From NCBI GenBank assembly GCA_036346395.1, contig CM070611.1, forward strand, positions 18,486,473 to 18,550,472: a stretch of 64,000 nucleotides of DNA, in the 5' to 3' direction. This document shows positions 32,524 to 43,436 of the stretch, one piece after another. This DNA is from Hsuehochloa calcarea (Eukaryota; Streptophyta; Magnoliopsida; Poales; Poaceae). The notes under the pieces were generated by a model. It made no database searches and had not been told where the DNA came from. It saw only the letters and a list, made by a program, of their open reading frames with translations. The position numbers were made by a program, and so were the translations under genes. Numbering within the stretch: the first letter of the stretch is position 1; every line of letters begins with the position of its first letter.

Positions 32524-35202
32524 CAACCACAAACCAATATCTTGTGCATAAGCATTGATCTCATTCAACATTCGCCGAAGTCTAAAACAAGTTTTCAAAT
32601 TTTATTTGCTACCAAAATACAAGAGGTAATCCCCTCTAGACATACATAACATGTGTCTCCCAACTTTGATCAAGTTTACAACTTCTGACCTAGTCATACT
32701 AGTATCGATAACTAAGCATCGCTAAGCATCAACTAATTCGATCCATCTACAACTTCCATCATTTAGTACCAGAGGATAATTACTAAGGTGACAACGGTAA
32801 TGAAAACAAAATATCATGGCGGGTCAATGCAACAAGTAGTATTAACTACCAACTATACCAATGTAGCAATTTTTACCAAAATTATGTGCATGCATATACA
32901 TTTGAAAAGCAGCATACATAACAGTGAAATATGGAATCAATATGGTCGAAGGAGGTGCTTTCCTTGCTTGTTGAATGTTGGTTCTTGCTCTGGTTTGACG
33001 ATGATAGTTTGCGGAATGTCGGTATCTACAAATATAACACCAAATTGGAAAAATAAAAGCTAAAATGAATTCAATATAGGCGAAACTCAAATAATTTTGC
33101 ATATTAAGAAATATCATGATTTTATAAAAAAATTTAGAAACAAGTTTCACTCAATTTGGAGTTCATATACAAAAGTTATAAGCATTTGAATTTGATTCTG
33201 TTAAGAAAATCCCAAAAAAAAGGAAAAAAGGGTGACGTCAAAGGCGTATTTTCCCAAAGTATGCTAGGCGACTTTTCCCAAAATATGCTTACTTACAGAG
33301 AAGGTGTATTATCTTAAAACCGAAGGTATCTTTCCCATTTAAACAATTTTTTGAAAATCATTTCTTATAAGTGGAATATGCATGTTAGTCTCACAATTCT
33401 TTAAAACATTTTAATTACAAAAAATAGTAAGTTGGTCCCATCCGCCATAGGCTAAATAGCCACTAATGACACAATTAACAATTTAATTAACTTTAAACCG
33501 GATTTTGCACCCTGATAGGTGGACCCGTCCCGTCAGTGACTCATGGCTTAGGAGGCTCGCACAGCGGCTCGGTTGAACCTCAGCGGTGGCGAACGACGTA
33601 GAGAACGGCGACAACGAGCAACTGGAAGGGAAGAGAGTTCGACGGTGATGTTCCAAGTGGTGGCGGAGAGGCGAGAGGTGGCCAGAGTTGTGGCGGCTAC
33701 AGTGTCCAGTGGCGACACATGGCAGGGCTGTGAGGGGAAGGGGAGAAGAACAGAGAAGGCTACCAACAACTCAAGGGAATGGTTTCTGGGGTTGCTAGAG
33801 ATGCGAAACACATGTAGCTCGGGGACCAATGGTCACTGGAGCGGCAGTGATGGTGACTCCCATGGTGATGCTATGGGCGACGAGTGCATGGGGATCAACG
33901 ACTCACCACGAGTACGATGGTGATGATGGAAAGGTACTGAAATGGCTTGATGGCGGTGATTGAGTTCGGCGGAGGATGGTGCTCGGCGAGGGAGAACTCG
34001 GTGAGAAGAATGACTACAAGGAGGCAAGCATTAGCTCATATGCATGTTGGGGATGATGAAGACGAAAGAAGATCGACCAAAGACTCACCGGTCTGCGAGA
34101 AATGGAAGTGGCGATCGGAGGCAGAGACAATGATCCTATCTCGAGCGTTCATTGCACGAGTCATGAAATAAACTTTTGGATCTTGACCGCGAGGGAAAAA
34201 TACATGAGATGGTGCAAGAACTTGGAAATGGAGTCACAATAGAGGCGAGAGCATGACGGCAGAGGTGGGCTAGTCTGCTGGTTTGGAGGAAGATGATGTG
34301 TTGCCGCTTTCCCATGGCTCAAACTGCATCAGCAACTGAGGGAAAAGCATTAGGGAGGCTTCATACAAACTTTGACGCAGACATCGACGGTAAAGAAGCT
34401 CATCGGTAGCAATGGCGACTCAGAGTGGGCTCATCGGTGTTGAGAACGACACTCACGTTCTGCCTGGACCAGAGATCAAGGACCACTGGTTTTCATTAAA
34501 ATGGAACGAGTGGCGAACTGGATAGATGGTGATGTGGTTGGAGGGCTTAAGTATTAAAGAGAAACGCGTGAGAAAGCGGTAAGAAGGTGGCGGTTGTGGC
34601 GAGAAAAATGGGAGCACGCTGTTGTTCTTTTGCCCGATCACATAAAAGGAGAGGACAAGGGAGCAGGTAGCACCTATCGCGACAGGATGGTGATGGCGAC
34701 ACGGAGGCAACAGTTTGCCAGGTGATGGAATGCTGGGCGACAGTCACAAACTGGTGGCGGGTGCAAGGTGGAAGAAAGGCCCTTGTGTCTGGGACCTACG
34801 CATTAGTGGCTGCAAAGGTGGGCGACGCTGAAGGGGCCATAGTTGGGCCAGAACAGGAGTGGACCAGGCCAACAATAGAGTTAGTCCACAGATGGAATCA
34901 AAATTTAGAAATTGTTTTCTAATTGTTTTAATCCTAGAAAACAAGTTTGGATTTTTAAAATAGCAAACTAACTCCAAAAATTATGAAAACTTTTGGAGAG
35001 GCACCTTATATTATTTAGAACCAAAATAAATTATTTTATGGCTCTGTTCAAGTATAAAATATATCTATAAAATTCAAAAAACCACTCCTAAAAATTAAGA
35101 ATCATTTTCTTTAATGCAGAAAAGTTCAAAAATTGCTCCAAAATTTAGAAATGGACATTTTGATATTACTTAAGAAGACCTTTGAAATTTTGGGATGTTA
35201 CA
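32524..35202 (-). mobile_element. TGTAAC-type LTR, 5' part (split by a Sirevirus)
   Basis: On the minus strand it starts TGTAACATCCCAAAATTTC at 35202 and runs toward lower coordinates. Layout matches 51609-54911: AT-rich start, GC-rich middle with overlapping frames, then an AT-rich part with a TGACGTCA-like site near 33233. Long frames inside (33548-34171, 34453-34977) are mirrored on both strands and are not genes. Confidence 0.6.
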
Positions 35203-36844
35203 CTCAATGGCTTGTAGGGAAGTTTCTCTATTTTTTAAGGACCATGGTAGGTTGTTGTAATTCATATTTCATAGTAATAGAAGCCATGTTGGATTCACAT
35301 ACTTTGCTACCCTTCAATTTATCTTTGAGTAGTGCTTCTATGCATCACCTTCCCAATACAAGTTGCAAAATCCTTGAAGCAAGGGAAGGGAAAAGTAATC
35401 ATCATCCACCCTCCATTCATGCTTTAATATTTATGCAACTTTCAAATAGTGATGCATAGAAGTACCTCATTTATATTTTGAAGCCATTGGAGCCCTAGGG
35501 CCCCTATCTCTCTTGTTTCATTAACAAAAGTGAAAAACAGTACACCCAGATTTTAGAATAAGGTCCCTAGAAAATAGAAAATTACAATTTAATCCTTGGA
35601 ACTTCCCCTAAATAGGGGATTAAATCTGCGGCTTGCTAGCACATGATAAGCTTCTCGTTGGGATTTTGAGACTTAGCTACCAGACTTTCCACAAGATGCC
35701 AATGGTGGTGAGAAGCGATGAAGAGGTCTCCATGGCTCGAGCAACACTTGGAGATTGCTAAGTAGAGCTTCCATATGTAGGGGTCAACGACGGTGACGAC
35801 AAAAATCATCGGTGACCAGCCTTACGGAGCTCAGAGTCGCGGTGGACCTAGATCTAGAGGTGAACGACGACAAAAAAAGAAAAGAAAAATTGCTTGGGGT
35901 GTGGGGGAGAGATTTCCAGATTTGGACCTAAAGATGGGAAGGTAAGGGACAAAGGAGTCTCAAGGAGGCTAGGAGAAAAACCTGGCTGAGCTGTGGAAGG
36001 CGGTGGCGGTCTTTGACGATGCACCACGACAACCACCCACTCCTAAGTTACAGGGATCGCCACCAAGCACCATAAGGGCTAAACTGCTATAGGAAAAGCT
36101 GACCTAGATATACTAATATACACTAGTAGAAATATATATAGGGGTGGGTCTCTCGCCCTTCTCGTTGTTGACGATGGGTCAGAGAGGAGCGGGGAGGGGC
36201 TGGAGTTGGCACTGGAAGGAGAGTTGAGAGGGGGAGGGGCGGAGCTCGCGAGGAAGGGGAGTGGGGACGACGACTAGCAGAGGTGCACAAACCATTGAGC
36301 AAGGCAAGTACAAAAGGGCGAGCAATTCTTTTTTGTCAGGCTACTGACTGAATTTATTAAGATCATGAGAGAACAACATACAAAGTACATATGGATCAAC
36401 AGAACAGTTGCTGCCTAGAGATTACAAGCCTCAATGAAGCAACAAAACAACTAGCTCAGTGTGTCAGTGTTCAATATGTACCATTATAGCAATTCTTATA
36501 GCAATTTTCTTCACTTTAAAGCAATGGTTCTTACGTGAATGGATTTGAAATTTAGGTTTCCCAAACAAACCCTTAACACATGTACAAGTGTACATGCAAC
36601 CATGGCATATGGCTATTGTAGAGTACTACCTCTGTCATGAGAGTTTTTGGCCTAAATGGCACTGTTCTGTGCGGTATTTGCAAATGTAGCTCTCCTCGCG
36701 CGGTATTGCCAAAAATGGTAGCCTGGACGTGCCTCATGCCGCTACATGTGCAATTCCATTAGCCCGTAGCCCAGATAGAGTGGTGCGCGCGCGGACACGC
36801 CAAAATCTGTTTGCCCCTCGCCCGGTTGCTTCTCCACCCGACAC
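35203..36844. other. Intergenic DNA with a possible CACTA end
   Basis: No gene was recognised. CACTAGTAGAAA at 36121-36132 resembles the CACTACTAGAAAA terminus of CACTA (En/Spm) transposons, but no inverted partner was found. 35850-36060 has a GC-rich patch similar in style to LTR interiors. Confidence 0.35.
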
Positions 36845-37725
36845 GTGTCTCGTCCGCACTCCCTGCACCCGGTTCAACATGGCATAAGTCTTAGCAAGAG
36901 TCTTAGCAAAAGTACTTATATTGGCAAGGTGTTGATTCGGTTCAACATGCAGAATGCCAATAAAGGGTTCTTACCTATGTCATATGGCATAAGTCTTAGC
37001 AAGAGTCAGTGTCCTTCGACAACTAATGAGCGAGACCGTTTGAATGGTATTCCATATGCTTCGGCTATTGGATCTATCATGTATGCCATGATATGTACTC
37101 GACCATATGTATCATATGCTCTAAGTGTTCTGAGCGATACCAAGTCGATCCGGTGAAGGTCACTTGGGCGGTGTGAAAATATTCTTAAGTACTTGAGAAG
37201 ACTAAGGATGTGTTCCTAGTTTATAGCGGTGATGAAGAAATCGTTGTAAATGGTTACACCGATGCAAGCTTCCAAACCGACAAAGATGATTATCGTTCGC
37301 AATCTGGTTTTGTATTCATTTTGAATGGAGGAGCAGTGAGCTGGAAAAGTTCCAAGCAAGAGACGATTACTGATTCTACGAGGGAGGTCGAGTACATTGC
37401 AGCTTCTGAAGCTGCGAAAGAAGGTGTTTGGATAAGGAATTTCATTGCTGAGTTGGGTGTGGTTCCTAGTGCCTCGAGCCCAATGGATCTCTATTGTGAC
37501 AATAATGGAGCCATTGCGTAGGCTAAGGAGCCTAGATCCCATCAGATGTCCAAGCATATACTCAGGCGTTATCATCTTATTTGCGAATTGGTGGATAGAG
37601 GAGATGTTAAGATATGCAAAGTTTATACGGATTTAAATGTTGCTGATCCGTTGACAAAGCCTCTCTCACAGCCAATGCATGAGGCGCACACAAGGGCTAT
37701 CGGTATTAGATACCTAAATGATTGA
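36845..37725 (+). pseudogene. Angela-like copia pol, RT/RNase H end
   Basis: Plus-strand fragments preserve the end of reverse transcriptase and RNase H: a linker with YGISLSKSQCPSTTNERDRL, then PYASAIGSIMYAMICTRPYVSYALSV (RT/RNase H connection), DVFLVYSGDEEIVVNGYTDASFQ, DDYRSQSGFVFILNGGAVSWKSSKQ (the catalytic core style of copia RNase H), LYCDNNGAIA followed by an in-frame TAG, SKHILRRYHLICELVDRGDVKI, and VADPLTKPLSQPMHEAHTRA, ending at the stop 37723-37725. Upstream pol, integrase and gag are missing, so the element is 5'-truncated. Its LTR starts 20 bases later. Confidence 0.85.
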
Positions 37726-37745
37726 CTCTAGTGCAAGTGGGAGAC

Positions 37746-38754
37746 TGTTGGAAATATGCCCTAGAGGCAATCATAAAGATGATTATATTTCAATATGTTC
37801 ATAACATTGGATAATATGTTATCTTGTTCATGGAATAATATTAATAATATTTATTATCAAGTATGTCACTTGATTGTGAAACTCTATATTTCTGTGATGA
37901 TTATTCTGAAACGTTCCTTGGTCGGAAACATACGAGAACACATATGAATAGATTATCATATGTATTGGTTGATGGCTATGTTTCACAAGTTATGAATATG
38001 GAGATATCAAACCAATAATATGGACACATGTTAGAGAACATGGTGTTGGAAAAGACCCACCTTGAGACATTGTTGAGATTGTTATGATTCTATGTATCAT
38101 TAGTTGGTCTCAAGCAATGATGATGTATAATCCTTAGACCTGAGATTAGTATGGTTTGCTACATATGAAGTAGCACTCTTAGGGGTTACCAAACGCTACT
38201 CGTAACTGGGTAGTTATAAAGGTAGCTTTTGGGTATGCTATGAAATATGCGGAGGAATGTGACTGGTCGGATATGGGTTTGCCCCTCCTAACATAACAGG
38301 AGAGATGTCTCTGGGCCCCTCGTTGTGGTCGGATAAAGAAAGTGCATGGACATGCCACTAGTTGTCGAAGTGTCGACCACATAAAGTTATTCGACACTTG
38401 ATCGAGAAAGTATTGAATAGTCCATGGATGATACAAAATATCACCTGGAGTTCAACCAGACATCGCGAGGCAAAGGGAGTATACACGAGAAGGTCTTTCA
38501 GTTCGATCAGATACGGACTAGTCGTATGGAGATACGAGCTAGTCGTAGGCTGGTGGAACATGGTCACTAAGTGGTTGGAACCTGATCGTAAGGAGTTACG
38601 AATTGGTCGAGACCAAATATGAACTGGTCGTATAGAGATATGAGTTGGTCGTTAGTGATATGGACCTGGTCGTAGATCATATTGCATTAAGGTTCGTCTG
38701 ATATATTCTATGTGTGTTTCGGAATCGTTATGTGCTGCTAGGTACCGCTGACGA
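37746..38754 (+). repeat. Angela-like 3' LTR, segment 1 of 3
   Basis: Begins TGTTGGAAATATGCCCTAGAGGC, a start shared with Angela/BARE-type LTRs of grasses, after a GTGGGAGAC polypurine tract. Interrupted at 38754 by a solo LTR with duplication GACGA (38750-38754 and 41137-41141). Confidence 0.85.
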
Positions 38755-41136
38755 TGTAACATCCCAAATGTGGATTTGTGTTTCAAATATAAGAAAATGA
38801 GGAGAAATTAAAACTTTTCTTGCATCTTGAAGTCTTTGGACATTTCTGTAATTCTTGTAAAGGAATTATGGAAATCAAAATCAAAATCCTCAATTGACTC
38901 CAATCAAAAAACCTCCTTGGCAAAGATCTTGTGCCAAACCCATGTAAATATTTTCCCTAAGTTCTAGGGAGGCTTGGTAACACCTCTGAGTTATTTCATG
39001 ATTTTTAGAAATTATTTGATAATTTTGGAGGCAAGTCAAACCAAGTCAAAGCTTGGTCAAACCCTAATTCACACCTTCTGAAATTTCTTAAGAAAAATGC
39101 AGTGCATAAAAATCTCTAGAAATTTTATGTAAGGTTTATCCTGCAGTCAGAAGCATCCTGTTAAAATTTTGTGATTTTTGGAGCTTGTTTGCTACCTTAA
39201 GGAAATTCTCCAAAAATCAGCTGTTAATTCAAACCCTAGTTGGTTTTCACTGTTCCTTTGGTTCGAGTCAGACTCGGGCTTGAGCCAAGTGACTTGGTTC
39301 AATCAACTAACTGCACCCTGTGCGGTCGCTCAGGCGCAAGTATCGTGTATCGTTGGATCGGAGATCAACGACTCATATGCGTGTGAACGTTCGGACGTTC
39401 GGACCGTCCGAACGTTTCGATCAACGAGAGTCGTTGGATCTTAGATCAACGGACTGGATTGAAGTGAACGTTCGGACCGGCCGATCGTCCCGTTCATCTT
39501 AACCGTCCGATTTCAATCCAACGGTGGACGAGTCGTCTCCTTCCTCGAGTCTGAACGTGCGTTTGAGTCAAGCAATGGCGTGAGCAGAGGAGAAGAGTGC
39601 AGCGTTGAGTCACCTCGGTGGTCACCTTTAAACGGCTCTCTCTGCTCGCATTAATTGCCCATCGTGCACCGCCTTCAAAAGTCCATTGCTCAACTGCTCC
39701 CGTCGCTCTCAAGTGCTCTCATGGCAGTGTTGACCCGAGGAGAAATATCGCCGTTGCTCTCTGTCATTTCCTCTATTTAAGCTTCATTGCTTCCCCTTTG
39801 GTTTCCTTTAGCATCTCCGCAACTCTAGCTAGCACTTCAGTGGTTGTTTGAGCTACATTCCTCCGAAAGCACTTCTGCCGCTTTTGTTGAGCTTCGAGCT
39901 TACGGTGAAGGCGGTACAGCAGTGACTCTCTCCTTTCATTTCTTGCTCCCTCTACTCCCTCTTTACTCTCTTGAGCTTAACCCTCGCTCAATTTTGTTTA
40001 TCTTGCTCAGGGCTTGACTGAACTTGGATTTCTCCATGTTCGGCCGAAAGCAACTCTTTTCATCACCGGGGCAGCTCCAACCTTTCTCTGTGCCTCTTCT
40101 GTGCTCAGGTAACTCCATATTAGTCCTTAGTTGCTTGGCACCAGCTTACTTGGACCGCAGCGGAGCTCCTTTGCATTTTTCATTTTTCGGCCGTTTTTGG
40201 TCATCTCTGTCAACTCCGGCTTGCCGGCGTTCTAGACCGCCGCAGCCATAATTGTTGGTCCCATTGGGTGCGCAAGGTTATTGATAACCCATTTTGGGCT
40301 TTTGCTATCACCGCCGTGACCAGAGTCGCCGGCGGTAAGCCTCCTTTCGCCATCGTTTTGTCGAACAAAACTGGGCGCGAGCTTTTGAACGTAATTCGTT
40401 GTGGACCGTCGATCCTTAGATCAACGGCCCACAATCGCGTGAACGTTCGGACCATCCGAACACGGCGATCCTTGTGTACCATAGGATTTTAGATCAACGG
40501 CTCAGATTCGAGTGAACGTTCGGACCATCCGAACGTCTCGATCTATATGGACCGTTGGATCTAAATCCAACGGTGAACGTATGAGCCGCGCGCGCGCTGT
40601 GCTCTGCGCGCGTGGGCTGTTGGATTTTGAATCTACGGCTTAGGTTCGCGTGAACGTTCGGACCGGTCGAAGGTTCCTTCGTTGTGAGCCGTCCATCTCT
40701 AGATCAACGGCCCACATCTATTTGAACGTTCGGACCGTCCGAACGTCTCCATCCACGTGGACCGTTGGATCTGGGGTTGTGAGCCGCTTGGACGCGCGCT
40801 GTCCCGTGGGCTTGGACCGTTGGATCCAAGATCAACAGTCCAAGTTCGTCCACGCGATTTAATCTCAGGTTTTCCCGAAAGGTTTATTTGTTAACTTAAA
40901 AATGCAATTAACTTGTAAAATACATAACTATTTTATTTTAATTCCTTTTCGGATGGTTCAAATTTCGTTAGTTATGTTTTTAACTGGACTTTAATCTAAA
41001 AATGTTTCTAACCTCATTATATCTCCAGAAATTTTTGCTAAGATTTAGTTGCAATGAATAGTAGCATTTGTGATTTATGATGCTAGGACCGAATGGATGG
41101 TTAAGCATTACAAGACGGATAACCCGGGGTCTCACA
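38755..41136 (+). mobile_element. Solo LTR (2382 bp), TGTAAC-type, target duplication GACGA
   Basis: Starts TGTAACATCCC, ends GGGGTCTCACA, and is flanked by GACGA on both sides. No internal region remains, so it is a solo LTR formed by recombination between two LTRs. The middle and 3' part carry repeated GTTCGGACCGTCCGAAC palindromes (perfect at 39397-39413 and 40728-40744, variants near 39465, 40445, 40518 and 40653). These alternate with GTTGGATCT...AGATCAACGG words. A TATA-like CTATTTAAGC lies at about 39773. The termini suit Ty3/gypsy LTRs, but no gypsy gene is present to prove it. Confidence 0.85.
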
Positions 41137-41141
41137 GACGA

Positions 41142-41379
41142 CTAGTGGTTGGAAAAGAGTTTCCGAGTCACAACCGATTACACATGAACCTATAGGGTCG
41201 CACACTTAAAGGGCTGGGATTTGATTTGGATGGTGATCCGAATTCTTGTAGGCCTCGAGTTCGTAATGGGCCTCAAGTTCGGGACCAATCATGGATACCT
41301 ATAAATAGAGGGGCGGTGGCAAGGGGTGTGATGACGATCTTTAGAAGAACTTCCCAAAACCCTAATAGCCATGCCTTCC
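41142..41379 (+). repeat. Angela-like 3' LTR, segment 2 of 3
   Basis: Resumes after the solo LTR and carries the promoter core CCTATAAATAGAGGG near 41295. Cut at 41379 by the Sirevirus (duplication CTTCC at 41375-41379 and 50041-50045). Confidence 0.75.
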
Positions 41380-41980
41380 TGAAGGACCGAAATGGCAACA
41401 GAGGGGGGGTGAATGGTGCCTTAAAAATAAGAACTCCCCCTTTACTGTATTTAAATAAACCTACAAAGCCCTCTGGAAACCTCAAGAAGAGTGAAGCAAA
41501 ATCAGAGAACGAAAACCAAGCTTGGTCGTTCAGCCGAAATCGGAAGCTCGATTCTACCCGGATAGTTCCGCACTCCGTAGTTCCGGTTCATCATGAAGTT
41601 CCGCTGCGATAGTTCGCCGTGGACAATCGGAGTTCCATTGTCCCGACCAAGAATGCAGATCTTCTCGGTTTTTCCCAAAAATCCCAAATACTAAATCTTG
41701 AATGCTCTTCTCAGGTCAAGTTTCACAGGACATCATCCTAAACAACATCTTGACCTCATGGAGAAGAATCGCAAACAATGAGAAGAATCGCAAACAAAGA
41801 TTCATTAATCAAAGCAAAATCGGATTTCTTGAAGAAGGAGCAAGAAAGACCAAAAACCACAATAGACAAGATTCTCAGATTCTTAGCTCATGAAACTTTG
41901 AGGATATATTAGCAATAGCAATACGACTCTAGATATCAAGTTTCATGCCATCTCATAAGACGAATCAAAAGTTTCATCAA
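41380..41980 (-). repeat. Truncated 3' LTR of the minus-strand Sirevirus
   Basis: Only about 600 bp remain, matching 48377 to about 48965. At 41980 (GTTTCATCAA) it joins the post-pol non-coding region directly, so the U3 part and the polypurine tract are deleted. Many one- or two-base losses are present relative to the 5' LTR, concentrated in the CCGG-like words. Confidence 0.8.
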
Positions 41981-43436
41981 TGACTATTAGAGTATTACAC
42001 CAAGCCATAACACAGAAGAATGCTATCAAGATCATGACAATTGATGTAGAGAATAGCTAAGACAGAAAAACCATAATCTGATTAATGATCCAATTCTTTA
42101 GCAAGTCAAATAAACCAATATTGTAGTCTAGCAAAGGAATCCAAGGATGATACAAGCCATGTCAAATAATCTAAGTTGAACCAAGAAGACTCATTTTGAA
42201 CAGTTTAGAGTGCTACCAGTTGAAGAAAGACTCAATTTATCCAGTACTTGGTCTTTTTAATGATAAGCAATTTTAGCACAAGTTTTTTTTTCTGGAAATA
42301 TTAATATGGCTTTATCTTAGTGAAACAAGTCCTGGACTAGGTGCCATCCACAACTGCCTCCTAAGCTTCAACCAATTTTTCAAATCTTAACCATGTGCTA
42401 GATCCCAAGCCTTATGCGACCACTCCAAGCAACAGACTTAAGGAGGTGATCTTAGGTCATCCAAGGTTCCCCCTGAGTTCATGCCTAGTGCAATGGCAAG
42501 CAGTCTCATGAGAAAGATTTGGTGAGATCAGTTTTTTTCGCACAAAAGAGATCATTTTTGCTTTTGAAGTTTTTGGACCAACGATTAAAGATAAGTCTAG
42601 CTTCTTAACGAACTGTCATAGCTTACTCTGAAACTCAATAAAGATTCAAGACTCAACTCAGCCTACTTGACATGGCGAGAATCATAAAAGGATAACTTCA
42701 ACCAGACTAGTCTCAAGAGCTATTATGACAAGATTTTAATTCAAGTTTAGCATGTTCTAATCACCTTAGCAAGGCAAAGACTAAACTACACATAAAAAGT
42801 CATGATAAATCTAGCAGTTTAGCATAAATCATGGCAAGATGTAAAACAGTGAAAACAGATCATAAGGGATAATAAACAAGGCTCCATATGATTATAATGC
42901 AATGCAGGATGAAATGCACGAAAAACCAGATCCCCTTCAGAATGAAATGCATCTTTTAATCCAGGTTGAGTTATGACAAATTTAAGAATTGGAATAACAA
43001 AGATGAACCCCCCCTGAACCAAAGGAACAAAAACAAGAATCTGATAAGAGAAATGAAAAAGGCAAATTAGAGCATAGAAAAGATATAGAGAATACTATCG
43101 CCAGACGTGTTCTTATCTACCCCATATGATTCTAGGACTATCAGCTGATCAACTCACACACTAAGGAGCAAACACTGTCCCTGTCTATCCAAGGGTGGCC
43201 CGACCCTTGCTAGAACCTATAAGAAGTGAGTGAGCTCTACTTAGAGAGAGAAGAGACGACTAATAAGCGATCCTAGAAGCACAAGATAAGAATTAGCAGT
43301 TAAAGCAACTTGGCAAGAGAACCATTCTAACCTATGCTGGAAGGACTTAGACCCAAAACATATAAATGAAAATGTAACCAGAAAGGAGAAATAACATAAA
43401 TAAAATATAATACAGTAGTAGCATATAAGCTCCCCC
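41981..43436 (-). other. Sirevirus 3' non-coding region (minus-strand element)
   Basis: No long frame. It contains the inverse of the conserved CTCAGGGGGA block (about 42465-42480) and the phrase GACTGCTTGCCATTGCACTAG shared with 22447 onward in the other Sirevirus, which shows homology of the two non-coding regions. Confidence 0.7.

Noticed and set aside
33548..34977. Several 64-116 codon frames on both strands
   Set aside because: GC-rich interior of a TGTAAC-type LTR; frames mirror each other on opposite strands and have no known motifs.
36121..36132. CACTA transposon terminus
   Set aside because: A single CACTAGTAGAAA word without an inverted partner, subterminal repeats or transposase; too weak for a mobile-element call.
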